A stretch of DNA of 64,000 nt, taken from contig JAVHZZ010000006.1 in the NCBI GenBank assembly GCA_036250195.1, forward strand, positions 161,255,224 to 161,319,223, in the 5' to 3' direction. The DNA is from Mixophyes australis. Lineage: Eukaryota; Chordata; Amphibia; Anura; Limnodynastidae. Below the pieces are notes generated by a model. That model was not told where the DNA came from and did no database searches. It saw only the letters and a list, made by a program, of their open reading frames with translations. The number at the start of each line of letters is the position of its first letter. Position 1 is the first letter of the stretch. Positions 11,126-23,573 of this stretch are shown here, piece after piece. The position numbers and the translations under genes were made by a program.

Positions 11126-12727
11126 CTAAAGAAGACACAAATAGTAAAGTCACATGTGGATATGAAATGTACATTTAAGGGAAGAGTCCTAAGGAAAAGG
11201 CTTTTCTATATTATTGTTCTCCACTGTTCTGCAGCTTATATATAAAATACAATCATTTTAGCAAAAATAAGGCTATTCGAAGTTGCAAAACAGCTAGATG
11301 ATCATATAAAGGCACTAGGATGCAGGGTAACTGCTGTTATACTGTGTAATGTGAACAAGGACTACTATAAAAGCACTTTGCATGAAACCACGTACTTTTA
11401 TATGGTCAACATCAAATAAAATAAAGCAGATGTATTTCTGATACAAGGTTGAAAACACAACTAAACTAGGAGGGTTATTTGCTATAAACAAAGAAACACT
11501 TGGATTACAGGTATGATACATGACTGTTCTTGACCTATGATATTTTAATGGTTTCTATTCTGTACAAATTACTGAAATGAAGATGAAGTGTCGAGTGAAA
11601 GCCATAATTAACCAATATTATACATGTTATATGGACAGATCTGAGGATTAAACAGGGAGAGAAAAACAAAAGGTGACATGACCCACAGATGGTTGACCAA
11701 ACAATATCTAAAGAATGTTTTTTTGTTGTAGATATTTGTTTGAAGGTCACTTTTCCAGATTCTAGATTCTATCGTCCTTCATTTCCCTGACATTTTCTGG
11801 AAGATAATGAGCACATTCACTGTGAGTCCCCTGCTTCATAATAGGCTTGTTTTCCTGTGATCCCAGCTATAATCTCTAAACTCTCTCATTGATTCCTGCT
11901 GGACCTCTCGCTCAGAGACCTGAAGGTCAAAGCACAGAAGGACCCATCTGTCTCAGCATGGACAGAATCAGCAAGTGCAGGTCATTACGGCAGGAGAGAG
12001 ATAATTGAACCCATAATGCAAAGAACACACATGTGACAGCCTTAAATAATGGCTCCAGTGTTATCTTACCGCAAAAACACAAATTAATGAAAGTTTATTA
12101 TTAAAACCATATAAAAGTTTCCTACCAGGTGCACAATCTAATAAGGATATTAGTCATTGGCATACCAGACGTTTTCCTATTAGGGATACACATAAAGGAC
12201 AGCTTTTGGTCTAATACATATTAAGACTGTCCTACTGTCAAAAGATAAAGGTTCTATATGGAAGGATGGCAAGAACTCCTGAAGCTTATCTGATTGGCTG
12301 CTGACCTTGGTTTGTCTGCTTGTTAGTTCTGTATGAAAGAGTTTTTAGTAACTTAAGCAACAGGGCACCAGTTCCCAATAATATTCAGAACACCCCCCCC
12401 CCCAAAAAAAAAAAGACCATTTAAAGCAAAGTTAAGTAATTATTTAACACAGAGGTAGGCAAACCTAGGTTTCTAAAGAAGTTGAGGAACTAGAGGTGCA
12501 AACATACCCTGACAGCCAGAACTTAACAGCACATTCAAACATGTACAAGGATGTTTGAATGGATATAAAAGCCAGCAAAACACAAGTTGATTACCTCTGT
12601 TATCAATAACTACGTATAAAACCTCATTTGAAATGCTTTTTGGGGCATTTTAAGAAACCGGGTACAATGTTGTAACACCTGCAAGATGCTTTTGAAAAGA
12701 ACCCTTACTGGGACCATACAACTCTAG
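11126..12727. other. CDH4: Intronic sequence without recognised features
   Basis: Unique-looking sequence immediately upstream of the EC1 exon in gene direction. A C11-A12 homopolymer pair lies near 12393-12415. No repeat family, RNA gene or coding region was recognised. Confidence 0.5.
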
Positions 12728-12897
12728 GGGATATATTTACTAAACTGCAGGATTGAAAAAGTGGAGATGTTGCCTATAAGAACCAGATTCTAGCTGTCAT
12801 TTTGTATAATGTACTAAATAAATGCTAACTAAAATCTGATTGATTGCTATAGGCAACATCTCCTCTTTTTCAAACCCACAGTTTAGTAAATCTACCC
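12728..12897. mobile_element. Palindromic X-box MITE, diverged copy
   Basis: An older member of the GGGCTAGATTTACTAAGC family: both arms are recognisable (ATTTACTAAACTGCAGG near 12734 and its inverse TTTAGTAAATCTACCC at the end) but several positions have changed, including the X-box on the left arm (GTTGCCTATAAGAACC). It has the family length of about 170 bp. Flanks carry TAG on the left and TTAG on the right. Confidence 0.85.
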
Positions 12898-14735
12898 TTA
12901 GATCTCATGTTGTTAGCATTGCTTTCCTCATTGCAGTCTACCACTGGCCAGGATACAAATAATTACCCAGCATCTCATTAATAAATCAGCATGTTTTGTC
13001 ACTGGAAAGTCCCACTATTACAGCATACACTTATGAAAAGTATGACCCACTACAAAATAGTAGTAGAGTGCACTGAGATTACCATGTTACAGTTAGATGC
13101 AACAGCTACACAGACTGGAGTTTGTATGATGTATAAAACACAGGACTTGCAGCTTCAAAACCTCAGATTCAAAACAGCAGGAACTTATTTAAATAGGTTT
13201 CATTTAGTTTTAATGTGAATTCATTTCATATTAATCATTCCTACTTAAAACGGATGAAAGGAACTTTTTCTTTCAGCTGTTACGTTGTTCAAAGTCTTGT
13301 TTTGGAATGTGAGAAGTTAGATGTAGTTTAAGGGGTGCCTAGTGGATTTAGAGTTATGAGTAGTCTTCCAATGTTCTGTTATCACTGGTGACAGCTAGAT
13401 GGTGTAATCTGCCAAAAATCAGACTGTTTATATACAACTGAGGTAGTTAACTTAATAGAAATATGTAGATCAGCACTGGACAGTATAGGACAGTACTGAT
13501 CATGTGCTCAAATTAAGAGGACCACACCTATAAGTTTGTATTTACAGGCTGAATACTACCAATAAATTTATGTCATGTAAGTGTCAACAAAGTTGGTCAA
13601 GGAAAGGGAGTCATAAACAAAGCAATGGACAGCCATTTACTCCCTCATGGCCAACAGTTGTGCAGTCCCAAAGGGGTAACAAGCCTAATCATGTGAAACA
13701 TAAGTATGTTAGATTGTTGTTATGCATTAACATAGAGAATCTTGGAAAATTATCCCTATGGATTGTTACCTGGAGTGTACTGCAAAGGTTATTACAGTGT
13801 ACAGAGCAGGCAGGTGCGGACTACTGATTTTTCCCACATAAACGCTAAACCAGGAAATGAAGGTGGCGGCACTACTTAGGATGGGAGGATATTTGTAGGT
13901 GCTATCCTCTTAAGATTCTCCAAAGATCCAAAAACATGTTATGCTATTATGACACATTGACTTGTTAGGATGGGTGGGGGTGTTGTGGGTGTCCTGAAAT
14001 AATGTTGGAATATTTGAAGAATGAAAAAAGAAAAAAATAAAGCCAACACAAATGCTATATTAATACAAGAGCAACATTCAAAAGATGCCTAATTATACCT
14101 ACTAATGTGTGTGTTTATTTGCATGATATTGATACAATATTTCACAAATGTGAAAAGGCATTTGACAAGAGGGATGGATGCTATAAAACACATCTTGCAT
14201 TCTAAAACAAGAGACTTGCACAGAATAGTTCTCTTTTCATTGCTGGATACAGACATGTCTCCAGTTTGTGGAAAAGCCAAGAACCTGGTTGCCTAGCCTA
14301 TTGTGTCATCGAGTCCAGACATCAAGAACATTTTACCATACATTTATGGTATGAGCTGAATATTTGCATTGGTTATATTTGTTGCCAAGTATCTTGCAAA
14401 ACTGTTGTTCTCAAATTAATTATTTTAGTATGAGATGCACTATTAAGTTCAAATGCAAGGCTACTGATATAAGCTGCGTCCGCTGTGCAGTAACATAAAT
14501 ATTCAATGGTCAGCTGCTGAAGAGCTGACCACTAATCCTTATTTATGAAGTGAGGCTGGCAATAAACTGCAGGGAGTCCAGATTGTGAAGAATGGAATAA
14601 AGGACAAAGAAATAAACTGTACGGGTGGACTTGTGAGTGGATGAATGTCACAAATTAACACACACAGCACATGTGAAGTAGATATTCAATTCCATTCTTA
14701 GCAGTTACCAGTAATGTATTAATCTTAGCCTGGAT
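12898..14735. other. CDH4: Intronic sequence without recognised features
   Basis: No repeat, RNA or coding region was recognised. Open frames are short and unsupported. Confidence 0.5.
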
Positions 14736-17700
14736 GAGGTTTAGTCCCAAAGTCCTTTAAATGTGCCCTTTGGAATGCACGCTCTGTTTGTAACAAACTT
14801 ACCTCCATAAATGACCTCTTCCTCTCAAATAACCTCAACCTTCTAGCAATAACAGAAACATGGCTCACGCAATCAGACACTGCCTTACCTGCAGCCCTTT
14901 CACATGGTGGTCTCCATTTCACCCACACCCCCAGACCGGGAGGCAAACAAGGAGGGGGGGTTGGACTACTTCTCTCCCCACAGTGCATATTCACAGTTCT
15001 ACCAAGTGTCCCATCACTCACCTTCACATCTTTTGAAGTACATGCTGTTAGGATTTTTAACCCATTCTCTATGCGTGTTGCTGTCATCTATTGTCCACAC
15101 CAACAATTTCTTGAACACTTCTCTGCATGGCTCCCTCACTTCTTATCTACTGATATCCCCACCATCATCATGGGTGATTTCAACATCCCTATTTCTAATC
15201 CACGTTCCAATGCTGCTTCCAAACTACTCTCTCTAACCTCCTCACTTGACCTCTCCCAGTGGATTAAATCCGCTACTCATCAGGATGGCCACTGTCTTAA
15301 TCTTGTTTTCTCTAGACTATGCTCATTTACTCATTTCCTTAACACTCCTTTCCCCTTCTTGGATCATCACCTTATTAGCTACTCGCTCATCCCCAGTTCT
15401 TTACTCTCCCTAGTGTCAAACTCTTCCAAGCCTCCTCACAACCGCAGGAATTTCAACTCTATTGATTTTCAACAGTTTTCCACCTCTCTCCAACACCTTC
15501 TCTCCCCAATTTCTACATTCTCCTCCCCTGATCGGGCAGTACCCCATTTTCATCAAACCCTAGCAACTGCCCTGGATCAAGTGGCTCCAGCGACACTACA
15601 TACTTCGCTTAGAATACGTTGCCAACCGTGGCACACTACAGCAACACAAACTCTACAAAAACTTTCTCGTAAAGCAGAACGTCACTGGTGTAAATCTTGT
15701 GCCTCTGATTTCATCACATATACTGATATCTACCACTCCTATAGCAATGCCCTGGACACTGCTAAACAAGCATACTACCGATCTCTCATCTATGATCAAG
15801 GCTTCTAACCCCAAACGCCTCTTTAACACATTTAACTCTCTTCTGAATCCTCCTGCCCCAAATCCTCCAACTAACATCAGTGCACAGGATATTGCTTCCT
15901 ATTTCAAGGACAAAATTGATAAGATCAGGCTTGAAATGGTATCATCTCCCTTGACAAGCAATCGGCTCAATTCCTTTGTAGCACCCTCTGACACTCTCTC
16001 TTCATTTGATCCCACAAATGAAGAGGAAGTTTCTACTCTCTTCTCATTTTCCTACTCTACCTCCTGTCCTCTTGATCCCATTCCCTCACAAATTGGTATG
16101 TCCCTGTCTCCTGTGCTCATTCCTCCTCTAACTAAAATATGTAAACTATCTCTTGCTACTGGTATTTTTCCATCACTATGCAAGCATGCAGTGATTACTT
16201 CCATTTGAAAAAAACAGAATTCTGACCCTAACTCTCTCATAAATTACCGCCCCATATCCCAGCTCCCAAGCCCCTCCAAGCTTCTCGAGAAAATTGCCTA
16301 CACTAGCCTCACACACTTTCTTACAGCAAACAACCTGATGGATCCTCTTCAGTCAGGCTTTCGCTCTCAACACTCCACAGAGACTGCACTGACCAAGGTT
16401 GTCAATGATTTGATCACAGCAAAAAATAATAACCATTACTCTCTTCTAATTCTCCTGGATCTCTCTGCTGCATTTGACAGTGTTGACCACTCTCTCCTCA
16501 TACAAACGCTACAATCCCTAGGTCTTGAAGGCACTGTCCTATCCTGGTTCTCATCCTACCTATCTAATTGCTCTTTCAGTGTTAATTTCTCTGGATCCAC
16601 CTCTGCTCTGCTTCCTTTATCAGTTGGAGTACCACAAGGCTCAGTCCTAGGTCCTCTGCCATTCTCTATCTACACCACTTCTCTTGGAAAACTAATAAGC
16701 TCCTTTGGATTTCAGTATCATCTCTATGCGGATGATACACAAATCTATCTATCCTCTCCTGATCTTTCACCATCTGTGTTGTCTCGCGTTACTGACTGTC
16801 TTTCTGCCATTTCATCTTGGATGTCTTCTCGCCAACTTAAACTCAATCTTTCAAAAACTGAATTAATAATATTCCCACCCAAAAACAGAAGCTTCCTGCC
16901 TGACATTTCTATTTCTGTTGATAACATGACCATAAATCCCACCCCGCAAGATTGTTGCCTAGGTGTAATCCTTGATTCACAACTGTCATTTATTCCCCAC
17001 ATCAACTCTATATCTAAATCATGTTACATACACCTAAAGAACATTTCCAGAATACGCACATATCTGACACAAGACACCGCAAAAACATTAATTCATGCAC
17101 TCATCATCTCCCGCATCGACTATTGCAATTCCCTCCTTACTGGTCTTCCCAAAGTCAGACTTGAACCCCTACAATCTATTTTGCACGCAGCGGCTAGATT
17201 AATTTTCCTTACTAACCGTTTTTCCTTTGCTGAGCCACTCTGTCAGGCTCTACATTGGCTGCCTGTATTTCAACGAATCCAATATAAAATTCTTCTACTA
17301 ACATACAAGGTCATCAACAAAATTGCACCGACATACATCTCCTAACTGGTCTCGAAATACCTCCCTACTCGACACCTCCGTTCTGCACAAGATCTACATC
17401 TCTCCTCTACTCTCATCACATCCTCCCATTCTCGGTTACAGAATTTTTTCCGGGCTGCACCCACTTTGTGGAATTCCCTCCCACGCACAATAAGACTTTC
17501 CTCTAGTCTTCAAACCTTCAAGCGTTCACTGAAAACCCACCTCTTCAGACAAGGTTATGATATTCCGCAACCACCATCTTAATTTCCCTAGATTACCCTA
17601 TTACCATCCTCTACACTGCTAACGCAAGATAACAACCCTCTGACCAACATTGCAACACACACAGCCCTCTCAGTACTTTTACCTTTGCGTTCTATCTGGT

Positions 17701-17902
17701 CCATTGTGCAATATGATTTAGAACATGCCCTTGTGTTTCTAACTCCCATTGTCCTATATATTGTAAGCTTGCGAGCAGGGTTCTCTTACCTCTCTGTCTG
17801 TATGTATTACCCAGTATTGTCTTATCAATGTTTGTTCCCAATTGTAAAGCGCTGCGGAATTTGCTGGCGCTATATAAATAAATGTTGATGATGATGATGA
17901 TG
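14736..17902 (+). mobile_element. L2-clade non-LTR retrotransposon, 5'-truncated
   Basis: About 3.2 kb covering most of the endonuclease, the reverse transcriptase and the 3' end of an L2 element; no ORF1 was seen. The 3' end GCGCTGCGG, then GGCGCTATATAAATAAATG and a GAT-repeat tail, is typical of the clade and is shared with the SINE at 2726-3061. The L2 at 23574-25302 is a shorter antisense relative. Confidence 0.93.
14745..17580 (+). pseudogene. L2 ORF2 remnant (endonuclease and reverse transcriptase)
   Basis: The polyprotein would nick target DNA and reverse-transcribe the element RNA at the nick. The endonuclease part begins with CALWNARSV near 14765 and continues with the ITETWL region, GDFNIP near 15173 and ATHQDGH near 15276. 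A frameshift near 15790 moves to the frame containing NPKRLFNTFNSLL. That frame meets TGA at 16206-16208, just before [10 protein letters not shown], then stays open through the [34 protein letters not shown] and YADDTQ near 16733. A TAA at 17343 replaces a sense codon after KIAPTYIS, and the family C-terminus (LWNSLPRT, FKRSLKTHLF) follows. Multiple breaks make it inactive. Confidence 0.92.
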
Positions 17903-18150
17903 AACTTCAAAAGGAGTTAAAGACAGGCAGTAATTTGGGGGTTAAGAGTCCCATAAAAGTAATTAAGATGACATGGTGGTAGGTTTGTTACATTTTTAGG
18001 TTATATAGGTAGCATAGTAGAGATGGCATTCTTGTAGAACTTGGTTCCTGCAGTTGTGCAAAATAAAAAGATAGTTTGTGCTTTAAGAAGAAAAAAAGAA
18101 AGAAATCAAAACAATTCATGAGAAAGATGTAACCTAAATGGTGATATGTG
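17903..18150. other. CDH4: Intronic spacer
   Basis: Sequence between the L2 tail and the next SINE. Nothing recognised. Confidence 0.5.
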
Positions 18151-18340
18151 GCAGCACAGTGGCACAGTAGTTAACATGGCTGCATCACAGTGCTGAGGTC
18201 ACGAGTTCCATTCCGACCTGTCTGCCTGTATCTATGTCTGTGATACTGTAGGGAATACAGATTGTAAGCTCAAATGACTACGTATCCTCTGATTAGCGCT
18301 ACATATTATTGGTGCTATATAAATAAATAATAAATAAATG
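18151..18340 (+). mobile_element. tRNA-derived SINE, internally deleted
   Basis: Homologous to the SINE at 2726-3061: it has the GCACAGTGGCACAGTAGTTA head, the GAGGTCACGAGTTCCATTCC B-box region and the GGTGCTATATAAATAAATAA tail, but much of the middle (the TCTCCCCGTG... core) is missing. Divergence is higher than in the first copy. Confidence 0.8.
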
Positions 18341-20426
18341 AAAGTCTGGTAGGCAAAGAATAAAAAGTGAAGTCTATTGTAGTGGGATAGACTAGTAGTC
18401 TCATGTGTTTTGACAAGCTTGTGAAGAGTGTTGGGAGCTTAGACAACAAGCAAGGGTGACACAGTGACTACTGAGTTCTCCTACCAGGATTAGAAACCAT
18501 CCAGAAGGGTCTTTTGGGGAACAAAGCAAACCAAATCATTTCATGTATGAGGATAGCCACCCGTGCTTGGTGAAATTTTAAGCTAGACAGACCTGAAAAT
18601 ATTTGGCATGCTTATATTTAAGCTCACGTTGATGTGTGGAGTGAGCCTCTTGCAAAATCATTACATTGGCTTTGAGTCTTTGAGCATATTTTCTACAAAC
18701 ATGCAAGATTTCAAATGGCCGGACTATTACGGGCTACACATTGTGAGATAAATATTTAAAAAACAGTTAAAAGTAAGTTGAAGATGAAAGGATCATCATT
18801 TTAGGGAGATAAAAATGGCACAGCAGAAAAAAACATAAATAAATAATAAATAAATAAAATATATAGCAGGGCAGTAGAAAAGCTCAATTGAGGAACATAA
18901 AGTTGACAGACTGGCAGGAATCATTGGTAAAGATAAAAGCAAAGAAAGAAAAAAAAATAAAGAATGCTAAAAACATTGTTTTCAACAATATCAATAATGT
19001 CCTACAAAGGCAAAAAATTTAGTAGATGGTACAGAAGACCAGAACAGGCTGAGAAGTAAATGTTGTGATACAACATCAGCAGAATATTATGATTAATGCT
19101 AGGACTGGGAGCTAGGTGTTTCCCTGAGAAGGACAATGAGACTGTAAGTGCAATAGCAAAAGAGAAATGGAGATATAGTGGTGATACGAGGATGAATGGA
19201 AGTGGAATAGCAAGAGAGGGGATGGAGACATGGGATATGGTGATAAGAGGAGGAAGAAGGGAAGTAAAGTAGCAAGGAAAATTAGGGGGTGGCAGGTCAG
19301 CAAAGGGAGAAAGGGGAACGAGAGGAACAAGAGGAATAGTGTAAAGGGAGAAGAGTGGGGTTACCACCTCAAGAATAAGTGAATAAATAGTTGGTGTGCA
19401 TTTCAAAGCAGTCTATTAACAAATTATTATATAACTGATGAATACAGCTATACATGTGACAGAAAATAACGCATCACATGTTGTTAACAAAGGCAAAAAA
19501 CTAGCTTGTACAATTTCCATATTTCAAGTTTGTCATGGAAAAATACTCACAAATTTTGAACACACCACCCACAGACTTTGCTGAGATGCTGACTTGAATG
19601 AAATGAGATAGAACAAAAAGCAGCAGCGAGTGCTTCACATAGGCGCCTTATCAGGAAAAAGAGCCACTGACAAAGCTGTGAGTTAGGAGTCTGGTTGGAT
19701 GTAGAAATCAGATCTGAAATTAAGTAGTTTTATCTAAATGAGAAAGGCAATATTCTGGTAGGCTGGCACCCTAGAAGGCACTGAGATCAATGAAAAACAA
19801 AACAAAAAATCCCAAAAAATATATATATATGAAGGCAACAAAAAAAACAAATCACTAAAGAAAATAAATGGTTGTTATGTTTCCTCTTCTGTTTGCTCCT
19901 TCTCCTGCAAAACAGGAAAATGAACCACTGCAGAGAAGTCAATATTCTTTATATAGTCTTTAAGTCAACAAATCACAAAGCAGTCACTAGGGTCCTTGCT
20001 CCTGTCTTGCAACCTAGTGGAAAAGGTCATATTTAAAATGATACTTGTCCTGCTCGCATCTCCATAATCAGAAGAAAGGGGAAAAGAGAGATGGGGAGGG
20101 GGAAGAGAACGGAGAGGAGCAGAAAGAGCGGGTAGGTGTAAGGGAGCATAGCAGACACAGAGTGAGAAACAGTTTGGCAGACTTGCTTTTCAGAAATGTG
20201 CTGTGTGGACTGGTTAATTTATACAGTGATGCTGGGCCAGTGATGTCACTGCAGGTCTCAGCTTTTTAACTTGCCCCAGATTCCATCATAGACATGTATG
20301 TCACAAAAAGACAACCTATCATACTGACAAAGTTGGTCAGCACTGAGTTACATTATGAAATGAAAAGTCATCCAGCTAATGAATGAGATATTCATGCTAT
20401 ATCGGAAGAGGGTGATAGCCTTTTTC
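18341..20426. other. CDH4: Intronic sequence, partly purine-rich
   Basis: No gene or known repeat was recognised. A purine-rich stretch at about 19120-19350 gives long open frames on the opposite strand by composition only. Confidence 0.5.
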
Positions 20427-20505
20427 CAGTGGCGGAACTACAGAGTGTGCGGCCACTATGGGGAATGAAGGTGAGGGGGGCAATGCCCCCCTTTCAAAGA
20501 TCCCA
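20427..20505 (+). mobile_element. Terminal fragment of a hAT element
   Basis: CAGTGGCGGAACTACAGAG followed by GGGGGGCAATGCCCCCC is the style of one end of a common vertebrate hAT family. No partner end was found, so this is a truncated relic with an uncertain inner boundary. Confidence 0.45.
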
Positions 20506-21256
20506 CTCTGCTCTCAAAAGAGCATAAGGAATGGAGGCATCACCAGGTCCATACCCAAGTTTTCTTATGGGGTCCAGTGATGCATTCTGGCAGCCGTTTT
20601 GAGGGCTGAACCAATATTTATGAGAATGCAGCTTTCTAGTAGATTCGTAGGTTGTATTTTCATTAAGTGTCTCCTGCTGCCTCTATAATGTGTAGGTGGC
20701 AGGTACAATTTAAGAAAATAGAAGATTAATTTAAAAGGCTGTTGCTGTTAGTACATTACTTCATCACAGAATTGACTGTGCTTTGTGAGCAAACATCTAA
20801 AAGCGGTATGTGTTTTACAAGAAAAAAAAAAATCAAGTTGAATTTGTAAATTGCATAAGGGTCTCCACTCAGATATTACATGGGCAGTAGCATATACTAG
20901 CATGGAACACACAACTGCTTTCTGTCTCCCCAGGTGATACCCCACTGCTCAATCATGCAGATACTTTGTATAGGACAAGCTGTCTGAACAAAGGAGATCT
21001 CTCAGGATCCTGCCTGTGGGTCACATGTCACTGTCCTGTAGTCTACACAGTCAATCTACACTGTGTATTACCTATTATTTTGTAATTAATAACTAATGGC
21101 AGTAAATACTTTAAACCAGCACAAACAACTACACAATCCAATCAGTTTTCAGGGTGCAACAGAAATAAGATTACGACCAAGATCAGTCTGAAATGGAGGC
21201 ACAAGTTTTTTGGGCTGAACCAATATTCGATAGAATGCAGTTTATCAAATCACTAG
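20506..21256. other. CDH4: Intronic sequence without recognised features
   Basis: Nothing recognised apart from simple composition changes. Confidence 0.45.
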
Positions 21257-21431
21257 GGGCTAGATTTACTAAGCTGCGGGTTTCAAAAAGTGGGGATGTT
21301 GCCTATAGCAACCAATCAGATTCTAGCTGTCATTTTGTAGAAGGTACTAAATAAATGGAAGCTAGAATCTGATTGGTTGCTATAGGCAACATTCCCACTT
21401 TTTCAAACCCGCAGCTTAGTAAATCTAGCCC
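21257..21431. mobile_element. Palindromic X-box MITE
   Basis: A 175-bp near-perfect palindrome beginning GGGCTAGATTTACTAAGC and ending with its inverse. Flanked by a 3-bp duplication TAG (21254-21256 and 21432-21434). Each arm has an RFX-type X-box next to a CCAAT box (left arm: GTTGCCTATAGCAAC at 21298-21312, overlapping CCAAT at 21312-21316). There is no coding capacity. The superfamily is not settled, because the 3-bp duplications differ between copies. Confidence 0.93.
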
Positions 21432-21434
21432 TAG

Positions 21435-21700
21435 GAGTTAGTGACATCACAAAGACATAAGGCATGAATGCAGTTAGCTATAAATTAACACATCGCTTTA
21501 TCTATTTTTCTTATTTTCCACAGTTAAATTGAGAAGGCTTGCTGAGTTTCCTATTCAGATAGAGTGAGCTCAGAGCTGTTGGTGCAATGGTAGCACAACA
21601 TAGAGAAAGGCTTGGATGGTATTACTATTGAATTTTACAAAAAAGTCTTTTTGTAGCCAAATTGTGAGACACCTGAGCAGGTGAATGAAGAAGTTACTCT
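21435..21700. other. CDH4: Intronic spacer
   Basis: Nothing recognised before the L1 relic begins. Confidence 0.4.
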
Positions 21701-22830
21701 GCCATCCTCTGTATCTGAGGCTTTAATAATTGTTTCAGCAAACCAGGCAAGGACCCGTTATACCCAGAATCCTATATGCCCATATCACTTCTGACCACAA
21801 AAGTCAAAGTACTTGCCTAAAGCTTTGCTACATGACAGAATAAAGTCATTGGTAAGATAAAGATATATACAGACCAAACCGACTTTATGCCAGGCAATTT
21901 CTGTACTATTCATTTACGGCTGAAATGTACTCATCTACAAATTGCACATGATTATTGTAACAATGCTGTGATGGAATCCTTGTATGTGGCCAAGGCCTTT
22001 GACTCAGTAGAGTGGCAAACCTTGGGAAAAGTTTGGTTTTGAGAAAAATTTTGTTGATTGGGTTGTGTTCCTTTAGAGGAGGAACTCAGCAGGGCTGCCC
22101 ATTATCCACAGCACTGTTTGCCTTGGAGATCAAACCATTGGTCTGTGTGATCAGGGAGGCTGGTTGGATCAAAAGATTGCAGCTTGGAGATAAGGTGGAT
22201 ACTATGCAGACAACACACTCTTTTTTTCTTGACAATCCTAATGAGTTGGATTTTTTTTCTAAAACAAGTGCCTACTCCTCTACCAACCCATGGAGGCCCA
22301 CCTACTGGCATGATATGTTTTCTCATTTTAGCTGTTTTGTCCTATATAAGATGCCATTTGTATATTGTCTAAAAATTATAGCGTGGATGTAGTAGACATT
22401 TCATTAGGGAGATATTTTTCGGGTTTAGTACTTTATATATATTTTTGACAGAATTAAGAATTGAATTATGTTGAGGCTTGGTGTACATCAATTAAATAAG
22501 CCAATTATTACAGTACCAGACAAATGTCTGATGATAGGGATCAGATTAGGTATGGTAGCTTTTTGTGTTTGTCGTGGAGGCAGGTATATAATTAATCTTC
22601 ATTTTTTAACAAAGCTGGGTGGAAAATAAGGGTGGTTCTGAACTATCATTTAAACATCTTAAACCATTTATGGAAGGCCCTAAACATTTTGTTCACCTTG
22701 ATTGGGGCATCTAGATAATGTGCTGCTGTCTGTCAGAGAGAGGTACACAGTGCAGGCAATCTCTGGATTAAACCCTAATACACTTTCAACAATTTTAGCA
22801 TGACTGATTTCTTAAAATGTGTACAAATAT
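21700..22830 (+). pseudogene. Degenerate L1-type reverse transcriptase fragment
   Basis: Shifting plus-strand frames resemble an L1 ORF2 RT: KPGKDP then ESYMPISLL near 21740, AKAFDSVEWQTL near 21990, GGTQQGCPLSTALFALEIKPL near 22080. A decayed version of the catalytic YADD region follows. There are many stops and frameshifts and no recognisable ends. It is more decayed than the L1 at 37338-44245. Confidence 0.8.
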
Positions 22831-23209
22831 TGTTTGGAAAACTATACCCCTACCCCACATGCTAGAGTCACACACAATACATAGAAAATGACGACCTCCT
22901 TAACACCAAACTGCTCAAAGGAGCATTCATTTATTATACATAACTGTAACATCATGGGGGAAACAAAACGGGACACCTCCTCCTATAACCACTGCCTCTA
23001 GAGGAAGTAGAGTGACAGAACAGCAGTAGGTCAGCACAATTAAAAAGATTAATTAATTACTTCTATTTTTCATCATTTCAAAAAAAAATTCCCAGAGGGA
23101 GACCTCAGCGGTGGAAACTGACACCTTGAAAAATGTTACTATATAATGAATTTCCTTAATTGCACTCGTTTGATTGCTCCCTGGAAAGCATATAAACCTT
23201 TCACACTCT
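22831..23209. other. CDH4: Intronic spacer
   Basis: Nothing recognised; possibly the tail of the preceding L1 relic. Confidence 0.4.
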
Positions 23210-23383
23210 GGGCTAGATTTACTAAGCTGCAGGTTTGAAAAGTGGAGATGTTGCCTATAGCAACCAATCAGATTCTAGCTGTCATTTTGTAGAAGGTACT
23301 AAATAAATGAAAGCTAGAATCTGATTGGTTGCTATAGGCAACATCCCCACTTTTTCAAACCCGCAGCTTAGTAAATCTAGCCC
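23210..23383. mobile_element. Palindromic X-box MITE
   Basis: A 174-bp copy of the family with both arms well preserved and a 3-bp flanking duplication TCT (23207-23209 and 23384-23386). Both X-box/CCAAT modules are intact. Its middle has the same orientation as the copy at 21257. Confidence 0.93.
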
Positions 23384-23524
23384 TCTGTCTCAGACAGCCG
23401 TTTGGGTAATAATGTGACATACTTCTAAACTGTCCTTACTCCCCCCATCCTCTTCCAGCAGACCAAGGTTTTTGAAAATTTGTCCCAGAATGTGTCCTTT
23501 TTTGCAATTTCTATATCTTTTCTT

Positions 23525-23573
23525 ATTTTGGATGCTGTAAGAGTAAATGTAACTGTATTATGATCATGTCATC
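23525..23573. repeat. Fragment of a ~77-bp minisatellite
   Basis: The text AACTGTATTATGATCATGTC resembles units at 27848-28015 and 28217-28310. An antisense L2 begins immediately afterwards, and minisatellite-like text resumes at 25315, so the L2 appears to have landed inside an old array. Confidence 0.5.
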
